From Rhodamnia argentea (taxonomy: Eukaryota > Streptophyta > Magnoliopsida > Myrtales > Myrtaceae): DNA of 64,000 nt. Below the pieces are notes generated by a model that saw nothing but the letters and a program-made list of their open reading frames with translations, ran no database searches and was not told the DNA's origin. Where the stretch lies: the NCBI RefSeq assembly GCF_020921035.1, contig NC_063155.1, forward strand, positions 29,939,294 through 30,003,293. Reading direction: 5' to 3'. The translations under genes were made by a program, and so were the position numbers. Of the stretch, positions 1-12,480 are shown one piece after another (within the stretch, counting starts at the first letter, position 1; each line of letters opens with the position of its first letter).

Positions 1-40
1 ATTCCTCAGGTCCCTCTCTCTCTCTCTCTCTCTCCCTCCC
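1..40. repeat. (CT)n microsatellite
   Basis: A run of CT dinucleotides grading into C-rich sequence opens the window. No gene is visible next to it. Confidence 0.8.
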
Positions 41-1586
41 CCACCATGTTCTGCATATGGGTCAAAACGGATTAAATGGGCCAATATGGATCGGATCATA
101 TCGGACCCGACCCACCCCTTTGACTCCTCTACTGTATATAGTCTTGCGAGTAGGCTTTTTTCATACGTCCCTTTGTGTTTTTGGGTATTTTCTCAGATTA
201 AAGAGAAGGTTACTGAACCGCTTCTTGATGGGAAGAGCTTGGGCTATCAAGACAAAGAAAGTCAAGATGCCAAGAAATCAAGTAGAGACTCCTTTGTCTG
301 AGATTCAACAGAAAGCTGGGATTTTTTTGGGATTACTCGTGGGGTTCCTTTTTCTCTTTCTCCTCTTCCTAAGGCTTCATTTCGAGTGTAAATGGATTTT
401 TATCAAGTGTAATAATATTCTTTCCCCCATTTCAGGGTCGTCGCTCTCCTGCCTATTTCATGCGATGGCACTTTAGTAGTTGATGATTGCGATTTTGCAT
501 ATTGTCTTAGATAATAAGTCGGCAATCTTAGGAAGTTTTATTGAAACTTGAAAGATCCGTAGTTAGTAAATAGGAGTGTGCACCAGGAACGAGTAAGACG
601 GATCGACCGAACCGAGATCCGTTTGAACCGGATCGAACCGAGTTCGATCCGGTTCTCAAGAGCACCGAATCAGTTTTCGGTTCCATAAAATTGAAATTTG
701 TGATTTTCGATCTGGTTCTCGGTTTCAAGGGAATCGAACCGAAACCAATTACTTACGTACTTATTTTTTTGAAATGTGAACATAATTATAACTAATATGT
801 TAAAATTAAAGTATGTATTGCTCCCGATTTCATTAGATCACCCGGAAATCGAATCGGACCAATTTGGTCTAGTTCATGATTCCTAGGTGAGACCGGACTA
901 GACAAAGAACCGACCATCCCTAACATAATGCAAATTGAAATTCAATGTATTGATAATTTCGCGTCTTGGGGAAAATTTCAATGCCAATTTAATTTCTTTT
1001 TAAATTATTAGGCTGTGATTTATGTTTAAATCTTGACATTCTACCTTCGAGGGGAAAAAGGAACTAGAGGCACCGATTCAACATGTTATTTGAATTTCGA
1101 CAAAAAAAACATGTTATCTGAAAATATATTGATCAATACATGTACACCAAGCGAGCGCATCTCCGCCGTTAATCGCGTGGGCCCCATGGTGGGCCCCGTT
1201 AACAGTTATTTGTTACTTTGGTTCATGATACGGTACGACGAGGCAACACTTTTAATAAAAATAATTAAAATAAAAATATAATCTCTTTCCAATCTTGGTC
1301 CGACATTAGGCACCAAAATCAGTTAAACTTCAACAGAAAGAAAGCGAGGAACTTTATTTTGGATTTGTCGTCTTCTTCGCTTGCGATTCTGTCGCCATCG
1401 CCATCATCAACCACCGTCTATGGAGGACGGGAGCGCGCAGTTTTCGATTCTCGGAACCTTCTCTCACTTCGATTTCCGCTCACGAGTTCGCTGCACGCAC
1501 CGCTTGTAGTGGAAGAGGAGTTTCGGGACGATTTCTGGGTGGTGGTTTGGTTCGAGAAATCGGAGCGGACTCTGGGGTCGGATCGA
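41..1586. other. Intergenic DNA and leader upstream of the EDR2-like gene
   Basis: No coding region with family similarity is visible. The stretch around 580-760 and 850-915 is rich in GAACCG/CGGTTC words. Positions 625-637 and 643-655 form a perfect 13-bp inverted repeat with a 5-base loop. AT-rich DNA follows to about 1320. The last ~230 bases before the start codon stay open in the gene's frame, but they contain no ATG and are low-complexity, so they are most likely 5' untranslated leader. Confidence 0.55.
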
Positions 1587-4500
1587 ATGGAGGGTTGGTT
1601 GTATCTGATCCGCTCCAATCGGCTCGGCCTTCAGTTCTCCAGGAAGCGCTACTTCGTCCACGACGATCACAGTCTCAAGTGCTTCAAATCGGTTCCTTCT
1701 TCTATAGATGAGGTCCCTTCTTCTTCTTCTTCTTCTTCTTCTTCTTCTTCGTACCGTGTAGCTTGCATGTGTTTAAGTTCTTCTAAAGGCTTGTTTACCT
1801 GAGACGAAGGTGGTGCTTACAGTCGAGGAACTTATGTGCCAAGCGGACTTAATGGATTGCTTTGTTTCTATCGATTCTTTTTTAAAGTCTCAATGTGGAG
1901 AAAACAGGTGAGAGCGAGCTTATCGTCCGGCCCTCTTCTGAGGGGGGATCATTTGGCAGTAGTTTCCCTGTCTGAGATCAACCTCCCTACGTGCAGAGAT
2001 ATTGACGAATGGAGATGGTTTTTTCCTGTTTAATGTAGCATTTGATGTCTAATGGCTCTGTCTAGTCCTTATTCCACCACACATTCGGGTGCCAAACTGG
2101 GATTTGGTTTTTCACTGTACGGTTTTTCAAATCGCTAGTGTCTGTCAAATAGTGAATCGTTAGTTCAATTGATATATACTGGTTTCTTTAGATTTGATAC
2201 TGTATTTGGTCGTTCTCGCCCTTTGCTTGTACTTTATCCATTAAGGGTCAATTCGGTAATGGAACGTACACTGCATGTGCCCGACTTTGGGCCATGTTCT
2301 CAGTTCTCACAACCTAATTGATTGTGATGTGCTGGTACTGTACTAATTTCCACTCCATGCATGAGAAAGTTGATGTGATGTTTTACATAGATTAACAACA
2401 ATCTTGGTAATTCAGTTGTTTGCCTATCGTTTGGATAAATTGCCCCACTAGTTTTACTGTGTTGCCCAAGAGATCCTCTGAGAAATATGTGAAGTTGGTC
2501 TCCAGTTGTTACTTCACTTCTGATGTTAAATGAATATTCAAATCCTGTTTACCAAAAAAAAAAAAAATTAAAAGAGACCACCGAAATTTTGGATGCTGGC
2601 AGTGGATAAACGCATTTTCCTGGGCCCTGTTCGGTTTGATTAAAATGTGATGCCTTTGGTTCGCTCAAAATTAGATTGACCGGGTTGAATAATTGCTGCT
2701 ATCAGAGAGCATGATTTCTTAAGTCTTGGTAGTGTTTTGTCCATTACAATGTATGTTAATGTGAAAGGGACATGAGGACTTACTCACATTGTATGTGTAG
2801 CTATCTGATAGAGGGAAGTTTCGGGATATTGATCTGATTTAGGCATGGAATCAATAGTTTTCAGTGCCTCTAATTGAGGTAGGAACCTGGTTAATATGAG
2901 GAGCATTTCTGGGCCAGTTGATTCAATCCCAGTGCTAGGATGTGCTTAAGACTATCTTGCGCATTTTCTTTTTTTCTAAGGGGACCAGCTCTAACTATAA
3001 CATCACATTCTGTCTTAAAATATAAGCATTCCATACCTCTGTAATTGGTTCGTAGAACATGGGAACGATACGTATATGCAAGTATCACTTGTTCTTAGGA
3101 CGCCTAATCATGTGCTTCATTTTTATCTCAGGATCCTGTGAGAAGTGCGATGATTGATTCCTGTATTCGAGTCATGGACAATGGAAGAGAAAGCATTCAT
3201 AGAAAAGTATGGTCTTTTTTCATTTATTTCTTTCCACTAGAAGTCAATCAACTAATGTTTTTATCCAATAACTGCAGTTCAATGTACTTATGAAAAGCTC
3301 TTTGTGCTAACAGGTGTTCTTCATATTCACACTTTATAATACGTCAAATCACAATGACCAACTCAAGGTACAAGAGTAAATGTGACTGCCATTTAAAGAT
3401 TTTCTTCAAATTTCTAATCTTTTAACTTAAGGTACTATACCAAATAGCTGGGAGCATATAGTCCTGAAGAAGCAGCAAGATGGATTCATTCCTTCCAGGA
3501 AGCAGCTATTAAGGTTCGAAGTTCTTGCATTATTGGGCAAGGCATACCTTATTTGGACTACAGACTAATGCTTTACTTTCTCTCTAGGGCGGTCCAGATC
3601 CTGGTGCTAGTGTTCTGAACTGCTCAAAAATGAGCCGGCACTCATTAAGGTGTGAAGAGTTATACGATATGTACACAGAAGCACTTGGTTTACTATTGAC
3701 GTTTTTGTTGTTCGAATGCTGTTGATAAGACAAACTATAGCTGATGTTGTATGTTGAGATTATACTCCTATTCTTATTTTGGCTACTAATAATTCGTTCA
3801 TGTCTGTAGATTAAGTGGTTCCAACAGAGTAAGTCATGTTATTCCAGTGGACTGGACTCTTGGTACATCCAACCATACAGATCTAGTGGCATCAGATGTT
3901 GTTGCCCCTTCACCATGGACAATCTTTGGTTTCCAGAATGGTAATAAGTACTTCCTAGCATACTCTTGATTTAGCTTGCTCTATTTCCTATGGCATAGAT
4001 CTGTGCAGGTTTGCGGCTTTTTAAAGAAGCAAAAGAGTGGGATTCTCATGGGAAAGTTAGTTAGCTGTTCCTTTCTCTCACTTGCTGGTTTCAATGAACT
4101 AATTGATTGCTGAGCAAGCAACCTGCAACTTTTTCTCCTCTGCAGTGGGATGACCATCCTGCAGTAATGGCTGTCGGTGTGGTTGATGGCACATCAGAAG
4201 CCATTTTTCAAACACTTATGTCTCTTGGTCCCTCAAGATCTGAGTAGGTCCTCTTTGTTAGATATTTTCCATCTGCAAGTGAGATCACCTATAGGCGTCA
4301 ATACCATTGTTAATATGATCTTAGAATTGAGCTTATATGGAGATTAAGAAGAATGCTGTGCCTTCCACCGATTTTACACAGTTCTAAATTTTCCTTGTCT
4401 ATGAAATTCCAATACAGATGGGACTTCTGTTTCTATAAGGGAAGGGTGGTTGAGCATCTCGATGGTCACACCGATATCATTCACAAGCAGCTGTATAGCG

Positions 4501-6944
4501 ATTGGCTACCTTGGTTAGTTGAAAATTTTTGCAATCTCAAATTTTCTAGAAGGCAGCTTAAAATTTGCTTTTGTGGCTCTCTCATTTGTGTGTCATACAT
4601 TCAGGGAACTGAAATGTAGAGATCTGTTGTTGCGTCGATATTGGAGAAGAGAAGATGATGGTACATATGGTATGCACTCTATTGGATATTACTTGCGGGT
4701 TAGATCTTTTACTGAATCCAGCAAAATGTGAGGTGACATCTTTGTCCTATTATTTTGCAGTTATACTCTATCATTCAGTGTTCCACAAGAAGTGCCCCCC
4801 GCAGAAAGGCTTTGTCCGAGTGTGCCTAAAAAGTAATGTATGCTTGACTCTAATTTAATGTATGCACCTTATTGCGTTGCATTGCTATATCAGCCCTGAT
4901 ATTTCATCTCCTAGACCAAAAAATCTCAGGGGAACAATGGTGCAATTAACGTGTTCATCTGAATCTTTGTGTACAAACATGACTCTAATTACTTGTTTGG
5001 GTGGTGAACCTGCATGATCATACCGTAGGTGCTGCGAAGCTCACAATTTCTGACAGTGGAATTTTTCTGTCTGCAGGTGGAGGATATGTCATTACTCCAG
5101 TGAACCAAGGGGCACAATCAATAGTAAAACACATGCTTGCTATTGATTGGAAATACTGGAAATCTTACATACGAACTTCTTCAGGCCGGTGTATAACAAT
5201 CAAAATGCTTGGCAGAGTTGCTGGTGAATCTGATCTGTGCATAATTAGTTATATCTAATATGATTGCTCCACTATGGACCCTTCCAATGTTTACTAAAAG
5301 CAACTAGCTTTTGTTTTTCGCAGCACTAAGAGAGTTGTTTCAAGCAAAAATAGGGAATTTTTCCTCAAACTTTTCGTCAGGAGAGCTGGCAAGAAATGTT
5401 ATGTTTCATGACGATAGACCCATGGAATCGTTAAAGGATGGTAGGACAGTGGAAGAGATGAGTGATGGATCAGGTAAGGCGCCTTCAGAGCATGCTAGCC
5501 TTCTCAGCCTAAACGATGCTGCTGACGAGTTCTTTGATGTTCTGGAGCCATCAGATGACCAATCAGAGAGCAGTTGGTCTCGTGATTTTGCACCAGACAT
5601 TTACCCTCAGGTACAGCTAACATAGAATGGGTATGACCGGGTGATTTTATCATAAACCGATAGTAGATGGAGTTCTCATTAGTTTTACATCTAGGCACAT
5701 GGCCTCTTGCTCTCTATGTATTGAGTTTCTCATCTGATTTCTATCCCGCCATCACGTTGCAGGGACATCATCCGAGATTATCAACTGCTGCTGGTTTTGT
5801 GAGAAAATTACATGACCTTGCAGGTGAACAGAATTAATTTGGAGCACTTACAGGCTTATACAGTTGTCCTACGCATTTGCTGCACTCTTTTCTGTTTTAA
5901 ATGGCCATCTCACGAGGACCAAGACCTATATAATTCGATGTGCTGACAGTTGAGACTTTTGTATGTTGTAGTTCAGAAGAGGGGCTATGTTGACTTACAA
6001 GATATGGTGACAGAAGACATTGTCTCATGTTGCTATGGAACTACTCTTCCTAAAGATCCGACTTGCATGTTGACTTCCAGCTGGACTGAAGCAGACCCTT
6101 CTACATTTTTAATCCGTGGAAAGAATTATTTGAAGGACCATCAGAAGGTGTGTACAATACACTGCACAGATTAGCCAGAGCGCTAGCTTGGGATGGCACT
6201 TACTCATACATTGCCTGATATATTCATCTATATGACCCATTGAAGGGTTAACAGAGACAAAAATGGTGTCTACTGGCAGATGACTCTTTCTACGTCAGGG
6301 ATCTGAACTCATGATCCTCTGTAGGAAGTTCTGCTAGCCACTGAATAAGGTTCCCGCCACTACCTGTTGGCAGAGATGATTTTAGTTGAGATTGTGAGCT
6401 TTAGTGGGACCACCGGCAACTGTTCTAAAAGCTTGATCTCACATGATATCACAGCAGGAGGTCATGAGTTCAAATCTTTCCATGCCCTATTTGTCTCCCC
6501 AATTATATATTTCCACGCTTAGTACTAGGCAAAAAAAATAGTTTACGCTGTGCTCATTACATAACAGAGACTATGCTAAAAACTTGCCTATATTGAGGGG
6601 AACTTATGTACTTTGGAAATGTAAAAGGAGTAATTGTGCATGATAAGATATTCTCAAAGAGTGAAATCATCGTGAGCTGTTCATTTTGAAACTGTAGTGG
6701 TATGTATAGTTGGCCAAGGCACTTTTTCTTTTTGTATTTTATTTTGCCATAAGACCTTAGGCACTTGTTTACAAGACCACTATTGGTTGGCTTCTGTGGA
6801 CTCTTTTCATGCAATGGATCCACATAAAACAAAATCAATGAATTGACAGTTAACTCTTCGGTGGAAGTACCTACTGGTGAAGTTTTTTTTCATATGACCA
6901 AGTGTTCTTGTAGAGTCATTTCCCGATAGAAATACATCATATTT

Positions 6945-6981
<37 letters not shown>

Positions 6982-8684
6982 GTTATTGCTTCTGAACTGA
7001 CCTCAAGGTTAAAGCCAAAGGAACCTTGATGCAAATGGTTGCTGCAGATTGGCTAAGATCTGACAAAAGGGAAGATGATCTTGGAGGAAGGCCGGGGAGT
7101 ATTGTTCAGGTTCAAACTTAAATCCAAATATTTATATAACCTCTTCACTAAATTCACATTTCTTTGTTTTAGCATGGTGGCATTTATGTTTTTTCTTATC
7201 ATGCTGACTTTGTTATGCAGAAATATGCAGCCCATGGTGGAGCAGAGTTCTTATTTATTGTAAACATACAGGCAAATATTTTCTCTCGTCTATGTTAACT
7301 GAGCTTGATGTCATTGCCCTTATCGGTTATAAAGATTCATGTCCTGTGAAGCAGGTACCTGGATCAACAACCTACAGCCTAGCACTATACTACATGATGA
7401 GCACTACCCTGAAAGATGCACCCCTACTGGAGAGCTTTGTCAAGGGGGATGATGCACATAGAAATTCAAGGTTCAAGCTTATACCTTATATCTCAAAGGT
7501 CCGTGTCCTTCATGATTGCTTTAATATTAAAGAAACTAGCAGCATACTTTCATGATTTTCACTGACTGAACTGACAAGATGGTTTATCCACCCCATGTAC
7601 TGCACAGGTAGCCATCAACAATTCACTTATTTGCTCAAGTTTACCTTGCGTTTGTTTTCTTGAGGGTCAGTATCACCTCAGTTAGATGACTATCCTAGAA
7701 CGCGACTAGGCAGAAAAATATCTGCCTCCAATTTGGTGCTATGCTATGCAGATTAGCTCAATCAGATGTGTACATTTAGTTTAGTGGCACGACCACCTTC
7801 TTTTGTATGTTCCATGAACCTTGTTAATTCTTTTCCTTATTTTCAGGGTTCTTGGATAGTTAAGCAGAGTGTAGGAAAGAAAGCCTGTCTGATTGACCAA
7901 GCACTGCAAATGAATTATTTTCGTGGGAGTAACTACTTGGAGGTAACTCCAATGCATTTTAGCTTCGTGGATTCGATTACTTGAACTTGGCATGACAATA
8001 TCAGATATGTATTGGAATAAAATGGTGCATTCGTATTGATAGTCTTCAAAGAATTTTCATCTTGGCATTCAGTTGTTCTCTTGACCATTCTGCCAGGGAA
8101 CACAAAGAGTGGTACGCTTAGCCATTTATCATTTCTTCTTGGATTCATCCCATCTGTGCATTTACCTCATTGATCATGTAACATTACATGATCACAATGC
8201 TTGTGCTAGGGCTTGTCGGTTGTTAACCCATTCACTGCATTGAAACACTGAAAAAATAAACCACAAAGTTGAGACATCATGTATAAAAGTTACACATCAA
8301 AGCATGCTAACCCTAAATACGCATTACAGCTTGGGATCAACATTGGGTCATCAACAGTTGCCAGGGGAGTGGTTAATCTGGTACTTGGTTACCTTAACAG
8401 CCTGGTCATCGAAATGGCATTCTTGGTGCAGGTAAAAGTGTTCATTTTGTTTAAGTTGTTACGGAAGTTTCATTTGGCCGTCTTGATGTCCAGTGTGCAA
8501 TTATTCCCCCAGCTGTTACTTCATATTCGTTTCAGTCCCTCTTACTTTATTTCTGAACCACACTGTTGCACGGATTGTCTGTTCTCATCAGGCTAACACG
8601 GAAGACGAGCTGCCCGAGTATCATCTGGGAACTTGCCGGCTTAACTATCTGGATGCAGCAAGATCGGTTCTACTCAAACAGTGA
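1587..8684 (+). CDS. EDR2-like PH-START-DUF1336 protein, 21 exons
   Basis: Predicted 716-residue lipid-binding protein related to Arabidopsis ENHANCED DISEASE RESISTANCE 2 and closest in my memory to the At5g35180 type. Exons by splice signals and unbroken frame: 1587-1712, 3132-3206, 3314-3367, 3448-3513, 3588-3649, 3810-3940, 4009-4055, 4146-4243, 4418-4513, 4605-4669, 4761-4832, 5077-5223, 5324-5610, 5763-5823, 5972-6147, 7008-7109, 7221-7271, 7355-7498, 7847-7942, 8330-8431, 8592-8684. A PH domain starts at residue 1 (MEGWLYLIRSNR) and runs to about 107. A START domain follows at about 180-400 (WDDHPAVMAVGVVDGTSE), then a DUF1336/EDR2 C-terminal domain at about 520-705 (STTYSLALYYMMS, GSWIVKQSVGKKACL). 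The start is the only ATG in the open 5' region. Intron 17 begins with GC (7272) rather than GT. Family members restrain defence-related cell death and bind lipids; that role is inferred here. Confidence 0.93.
1715..1750 (+). repeat. (TTC)n microsatellite just after a splice donor
   Basis: About ten TTC/TCT triplets begin a few bases after the exon 1 donor (GAG|GTCCC at 1712/1713) of the EDR2-like gene. Unspliced, the reading frame would continue into a serine run, so a naive ORF call would fuse it to the PH domain. Confidence 0.8.
6947..6979 (+). repeat. (CT)n microsatellite in intron 15
   Basis: An almost perfect CT dinucleotide run lies about 30 bases before the exon 16 acceptor of the EDR2-like gene, so it may act as an extended polypyrimidine tract. 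The rest of this ~860-base intron shows nothing I can identify. Confidence 0.85.
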
Positions 8685-10527
8685 TATGGTTGTCTCCTGT
8701 TGTCTGTATCTCATCAGGCAGCATAACAAGCCTTTGCTCTGTAGAGTTGCAGAAGAGAAAAGGGGAGTGTTAGAGTTTGTAATTTTAGTATAGATGGACA
8801 CTCGTTAATTCAATCCCGTTGAATGGGGCAAATTCGCATTCTACCAAGAAAGACAACAAAAGAAAATCGACAATATAAAGAGTATCGTTAAAGGTTGCCT
8901 TGAATAGTATATTTGTTATGTACAGTTAAAGTCGAAATTGAGAGAATATTTACTTTTAAGCTCGGCACGTGGCACCCAACTTAATTCCTGTGATTACCAC
9001 ATGTCATAATTGTGCCACATACCCCATACTCGACCGATTAGCAATAGTTTCGTGGTTTATTATTCTCAATTCTCCATCATTTATTATATTCGAATTTCAG
9101 AACCGATATCGAAAAGGATGTGGAAATGTATAATTTAAAAATGGATAAAAGAGAGGGAGCATGTTCAAATATATTGAGTTGGAAAATAGGTCAAGCACCT
9201 TGAAATAATTTAATTTTTCTCCTTCGAAAATATTCATTTCTTTCGACTTATTTAGTCGATCTTAAATTTGAAAAGGAGGAGATAATCATAAAGCATCTTT
9301 GAATCTATAATTTATCCATTTAACTAGAATAAAAATAGCAATTTTATTTGAAACATGCGAGTTACATTTCATTTAGTTTTATTTTCTTATTTTGAAATTC
9401 ATTTATTTTGGCCGTCCGACGAGGTGAGATCCTTGTTTGAAATAATTATGGGCACTGCAGACCCTTATTTGGCTGTACTTTTGATCCTTATATGAAATTT
9501 TGTCTTTTTTGAATTCAAAAATATTTGGACAAAAATGCCCTTGTTTCAGCTGTTGGAAAAGTTGCATACTTGCCCATGTCCTTATTTGAAACTAATTTGG
9601 ATATTCAGATCCTTACGTGAGATAATATTCATGTTATGTCTTTTTTTGAGAGAATGGTCTCATTTCATTTCAGGCGTTTGTTTAGAATTTTTCTTGAAAA
9701 GAGAAGCAAAATTTGTAGCATTGAAAACGCCGACGTTGGTTCTTTCTTGCGGTTGCTCCTCCGTCACCCTGAAGCTCCCTCGCTCTTTTTTCGTTTCATT
9801 GAATTACGATGATGTCCACGAGCATCTCTCTCCTCCCCCTCCTCCCCCTCCTCCTCTCTCCCTCTCTCCTCCTCCTGCTCTTGCTTTCGGGGGCGACAGA
9901 GAACGCCCATCGGCTTCCGCTGCTGAAGACGATGACGGGGATGAAGACGACGATGACGAGGCCCAGGACGATCGATGCCGCCGCCGTTTCGACACCATCA
10001 GCGTGCTTTGTTTCTCTGTTCCTTCTCTGAGTGTAATGTTATTAATATTTTATGCAGCTCCACATTTCGACATCATCGCCATGCTTCGGTTTTTAGCTTG
10101 TCTCAGAATTCTGTGATCAGTGTTTCCTTTCAACAAGAAAAGAAGGCCCTTCTTTATTGGTATGTCGATTCTGGTTCGAACGTAGACGATTTTCCCTTTT
10201 TTGTCCATTTAATTCGTTTAGAAAGCTCGCGCCTTTAGTTTTGGCTCGAGTTTTTTTTTTTTTTTTGCATGGATTATCTGATGAGTCTTTTTAAATGGCA
10301 AAAGAAAGGTGTTATTTGAGTTGCTACTAGGTGCTAGCTAGACAATGCTAAATTTGTAATGGACGGCGGCATTGATCTAATAGATTTGAAATAAAAGCAA
10401 AGGAATAAGATGTAGCGTTTCAGCTCAATTTTTTAAACTGTCTTGGTTGTTATGGTTTAGTTGGAGACTTCTAAGAACTTGCTTTTCGATGTTTTGTCAG
10501 ATTTTGTTCTAGCAGGTGTTCAGTAGG
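8685..10527. other. Intergenic DNA between EDR2-like gene and TPST copy 1
   Basis: After the EDR2-like stop there is no gene. From about 8873 the sequence matches 18827 onward, which marks the left end of a duplicated unit. A CTCC-rich tract at about 9826-9880 and GAC/GAT-rich triplets at 9928-9965 give spurious proline-rich and acidic reading frames. From about 10050 the DNA matches the leader and leader intron of TPST copy 2 (20510 onward), including the shared text around CCACATTTCGACATCATCGC. Confidence 0.6.
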
Positions 10528-12238
10528 ATGAGGGTTATGGACCCTACTCTAAGCCCGAGGCTTGCTATTTTGCTGATTCTTCTTGGATTGGGTAAGTGGG
10601 GGCAGATTCTAAATCCCATCTTCATTTTTCACCATCCTTAGCTTCTTTCCCACCTTGTAATGGTAAATGTTGTATTATCATTTTGACTTAAGCAAGAGTG
10701 ATAAGAAGGGATGCTTTGTGCAGTCCTTGCAGTCATGAGATGAAGTATGGAACTCCATTTACTGACTTGAAACTGAGTAGTCGCTTCCCTCCTTTTCTGC
10801 TCAGTCGAGAGATAATTCTATTGCAATCAGTGCTTTGTCATATATTACGTCCTACTATGAGGATGGAGTTTGTGTGAGTGACCAGATTGTTTGGGAAAAC
10901 ATTAGGGTTGATCATGAACATTTAACTTCTAAGCTTGGCTTTTAGCCGAATGAGGCTTTTAAACTTTCCCTGTTTTCTCTGTCGGCTAATGCTTCACCTC
11001 ACAAAAGGCATTATGGGCATTGTGAGAATGTAGTGAAGAAGTGAGTTGCTTCTGCACCTAGTCTGGAAGTTAAAGAAGATAAGCACGCCCTGCGAGATTT
11101 GCTCTTCTTTCTCCATATTCCAAGAACAGGAGGAACTACATACTTCCGCTGGTAATTCAATTCTCTCTTGGTGCAGAGCACATAGTTGTAGGTTATTGGT
11201 GCATTCATTGGATGAGCCACCAGTGTGTTTCCTTCTTGCGAAATCCGTATTTGCAGTTTCCTGAAGATGTTGTATCCTAGTGCTCTGGAATGCCCTCACT
11301 CTTATGATCAATTGAGGTTTGATCCCAGGTATGACTTTCTTTCCTCCCTTGTTGACATTTGTGTTGTACTTAATTTTCTGTGTTTAAGTTGAATGTCTAT
11401 TGCTGTGTAGCAAGCGAAAGTGCAGGTTGTTGGTCACTCATGATGACTGTAGCCTGATGTCAAAACTTCCTAAGGATAGAACATCAGTGGTGACCATACT
11501 AAGAGACCCCGTCGATCGTGTTTTCAGTACATATGAATTCTCGGTGGAGGAAGCAGCTAGATTTTTGGTGCACCCTAATTTAACTTCTTACACAAGAATG
11601 GTTGGGCGCTTGCGCTCCGAGACTAAAGGATTTGCAGTTAGTACACTGGATATATGGCCATGGAAGTATCTAGTTACTTGGATGAGAGAAGACCTATTTG
11701 CAAGGGTACGCTTGCTTATATTGCCTGATTCTAGATATTTTCTCCATTTTTTATCCTCTATTGATGGTCATCGGAAATTTCTGGCTAACTGGTTTTTGAT
11801 GGAGACCTTTATTAACTTTAAGGCATGCTGCAAAGAATCAATCTGATGAAGAGAGAAAAGGAAAAGTTTGAAGTTGCAGTAGACGGAGATGGATGATTCA
11901 CTTGTTTGTCTGGTGGATAAAGTAATCTAAGCAGATCAATCTCCTGGGAAGGAGCTGCTGCGAAATTTTGGGTAAGAGAGAGAGAGGTTTTTGTGTGGTG
12001 GGGTTTGGGGTTTTGTTTTTGTGTTTGGGGGGGTTGTTGGTTGTTGTGGTGGTTATAGGAATCAAATGTTCCCCGACCCTGCGTTGTATGGGGTTTCTAT
12101 TTTCTGTTAGTAAATGGTCTGTCTTGTGTTATATGCTTCTGTTTCATATGTGTTTACCAGCAACCTCTTTCTCTACAGAGATATGCGAGAAGGCATGGTG
12201 GATCCAGGGATATCTACAGCAGCAACCCATACAATATG

Positions 12239-12480
12239 TTCGGATCGCCTAAGTCAATAGCTCAAAAATGGGATCCCACTTTTCGCAGGGTACAAAACTT
12301 CATTGGGTATAGAGAGAGCTAGTGAGGGCCAGAATGGAATATCATATGTAGTGTAGAATTGGATCCGAAGCTCTAATGAAAGGAATTTCTAGAGAGACCA
12401 TGGAGGAGTTCCTTGAAAAAGAAGGTTTGATCCTGGCTCAGGAGTGGGGTATAGTTGCCCAAGAGGAAGGGCAATGCATT
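12239..12480 (+). other. Unexplained ~242-bp insertion in exon 5 of TPST copy 1
   Basis: Copies 2 and 3 read directly from the codons for PYNM into ED(V/I)V(M/I)PLHK. In copy 1 the text after ATACAATATG is replaced by ~242 bp of unrelated DNA before GTAATGCCATTG resumes. Its second half, from an ATG at 12376, stays open in frame with the downstream sulfotransferase codons (MKGISRETMEEFLEKEG at its start). Its first half stops at TAG about 85 bases in. A possible donor (GG|GTAC near 12291) and acceptor (TAG near 12354) sit inside, but would make an intron of only ~64 bases. I do not recognise the protein; it looks like captured coding DNA or filler. Confidence 0.7.

Noticed and set aside
625..655. 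Perfect 13-bp hairpin as a regulatory or terminator structure
   Set aside because: The surrounding DNA consists of repeated GAACCG/CGGTTC words, so the palindrome follows from the repeat itself; nothing ties it to a gene.
1359..1586. In-frame extension upstream of the EDR2-like start
   Set aside because: It has no ATG, begins only with a TTG, and its translation is low-complexity and unlike the family, so it is leader sequence.
9535..10116. Long reading frame with proline-rich and acidic runs
   Set aside because: It is produced by CTCC and GAC/GAT triplet repeats in the leader region of the TPST pseudogene and matches no family.
12425..12441. Exact 17-base match (GTTTGATCCTGGCTCAG) to the universal 5' end of small-subunit rRNA genes, inside the exon 5 insertion
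   Set aside because: The bases on either side do not continue as rRNA from bacteria, plastids or mitochondria, so I treat it as coincidence within an open reading frame. A BLASTN search would settle it.
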